A stretch of DNA of 6,662 nucleotides. Source: JBNJEA01 sp051745395 (GTDB taxonomy: Bacteria; Desulfobacterota; Desulfobacteria; Desulfobacterales; Desulfosalsimonadaceae). Location: the NCBI GenBank assembly GCA_051745395.1, contig JBNJEA010000155.1, forward strand, positions 1 to 6,662. Direction: 5' to 3'. This document shows positions 5,992-6,662 of this stretch, in pieces. A model generated the notes under the pieces. It was not told the DNA's origin. It did not search any database and worked only from the letters and a program-made list of their open reading frames with translations. Numbering within the stretch: position 1 is the stretch's first letter; each line of letters opens with the position of its first letter. The translations under genes and the position numbers were made by a program.

Positions 5992-6662
5992 ATGACCGAA
6001 GACAAGTTGTTTTCCGAGTGTAGCATCAGGGGCGTGACAGTGAAAAACCGGATCGGTGTGGCGCCCATGACCCGTACGTCTTCGCCCGGCGACAGCATAC
6101 CGCGAAAAGATGTGCTCGACTTTCTCGTGCGCCGGGCGCAAAAGGATGTGGGCGTGGTTTTCACCGAGGCCGTCTTGACCGACTATGAAAGCGCCCAGGG
6201 ATATCCCCGCCAGTCCCGGATGGTCACCGACCGCCAGATCAACGCCTGGCGGCCGGTGGTCCAGGCCATCCGGGATGCGGGCAGTACGGCGATACTGCAG
6301 ATGTTTCACTGCGGCCGGGTGGCCTGGCCGGATGTCAACCCGGCGGGCCGCGTCATCGCCCCGAGCCCGGTGGCGCCGAAGCAGAATAATCCCCTGACCG
6401 GCGCGCCCTACCCGGTGCCCGACGAAATGAGCGGCTTTGATATCGATCATGTAATCGCCGGGTTCGTGGAAACGGCCAAAGGGGCCGTTGAAGCCGGTTT
6501 TGACGGCGTGGAAATCCACGGCGCCCACGGCTACCTGATCAACTCGTTTTTATCCACTTACTCCAATAAGCGCACGGATGCCTACGGCGGCTCCGTGGAA
6601 AACCGATTCCGCTTCGCCCGCGATATTATCCGGGCTGTCCGGCCGGTGCTGCCCGACGATCG
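5992..6662 (+). CDS. Old yellow enzyme family NAD(P)H:flavin oxidoreductase / ene-reductase (3' end missing)
   Basis: The gene runs off the right edge; 223 residues are visible. It should be a FMN-binding TIM-barrel enzyme that reduces activated C=C bonds with NAD(P)H. Visible motifs are KNRIGVAPMTRTSS (18-31), with Thr27 at the flavin-modulating position; QMFHCGR (103-109); and IHGAHGYLINSFLS, with the substrate-binding pair His176 and His179 and the proton-donor Tyr181 (equivalent to YqjM His164, His167 and Tyr169). SNKRTDAYGGSVENRFRF follows. A His-His pair is the bacterial arrangement, where yeast OYE1 has His-Asn. Thr27 is like classical OYEs and unlike YqjM, which has Cys26. AAGGAG at 5981-5986 is 5 nt before the ATG. 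The missing part decides whether this is a single-domain enzyme (about 350 aa) or a longer dienoyl-CoA reductase-like form with Fe-S and second flavin domains. Confidence 0.93.
   Translation, partial: MTEDKLFSECSIRGVTVKNRIGVAPMTRTSSPGDSIPRKDVLDFLVRRAQKDVGVVFTEAVLTDYESAQGYPRQSRMVTDRQINAWRPVVQAIRDAGSTAILQMFHCGRVAWPDVNPAGRVIAPSPVAPKQNNPLTGAPYPVPDEMSGFDIDHVIAGFVETAKGAVEAGFDGVEIHGAHGYLINSFLSTYSNKRTDAYGGSVENRFRFARDIIRAVRPVLPDD

Noticed and set aside
5734..6528. A 264-codon − strand frame covering the 63-aa gene and the OYE start
   Set aside because: The + strand content is strongly supported by OYE motifs and ribosome sites; the − frame has no recognisable domain.

Overview
The window reads as an ordinary chromosomal segment of a moderately GC-rich Gram-negative anaerobe. 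The best guess is a sulfate reducer of the Desulfobacterota (Desulfobacterales-like). This rests on the gene content and protein style: a FadD15-type acyl-CoA synthetase, an oxygen-sensitive radical SAM protein, an old-yellow-enzyme flavoprotein, and consensus AAGGAG ribosome sites. The assignment is an inference, because no rRNA or other marker gene is present. No phage, IS element, CRISPR array, tRNA or rRNA was seen.

Layout, left to right. (1) The 3' end of a DUF1232/YkvA-type small membrane-associated protein. (2) A 200-nt intergenic stretch that carries a heptanucleotide tandem array (aggtata/aggtgta) inside a 99-nt tract with no C on the + strand. (3) A + strand pair: a long-chain acyl-CoA synthetase and a cytoplasmic PpiB-type cyclophilin, 57 nt apart. 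(4) A strong hairpin that probably terminates transcription from both sides of the convergent junction. (5) A − strand pair: a radical SAM protein followed 39 nt downstream by the ribosome-associated ABC-F ATPase EttA. (6) A 218-nt divergent promoter region with short repeats. (7) A + strand pair: a 63-aa protein built from two diverged copies of one helix-strand unit, then, 14 nt later, an old-yellow-enzyme family ene-reductase cut by the window end.

How the genes work together. The acyl-CoA synthetase activates fatty acids. PpiB and EttA are housekeeping folding and translation factors. The radical SAM protein has no assignable substrate. The only tight gene pairing that suggests a shared unassigned function is the duplicated micro-protein with the flavin reductase.

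I do not see a convincing new multi-gene system. The items most worth a second look are the C-free heptamer array, the internally duplicated 63-aa protein in front of the OYE gene, and the acyl-CoA synthetase in which the usual SGGAPL-type active-site loop appears replaced.
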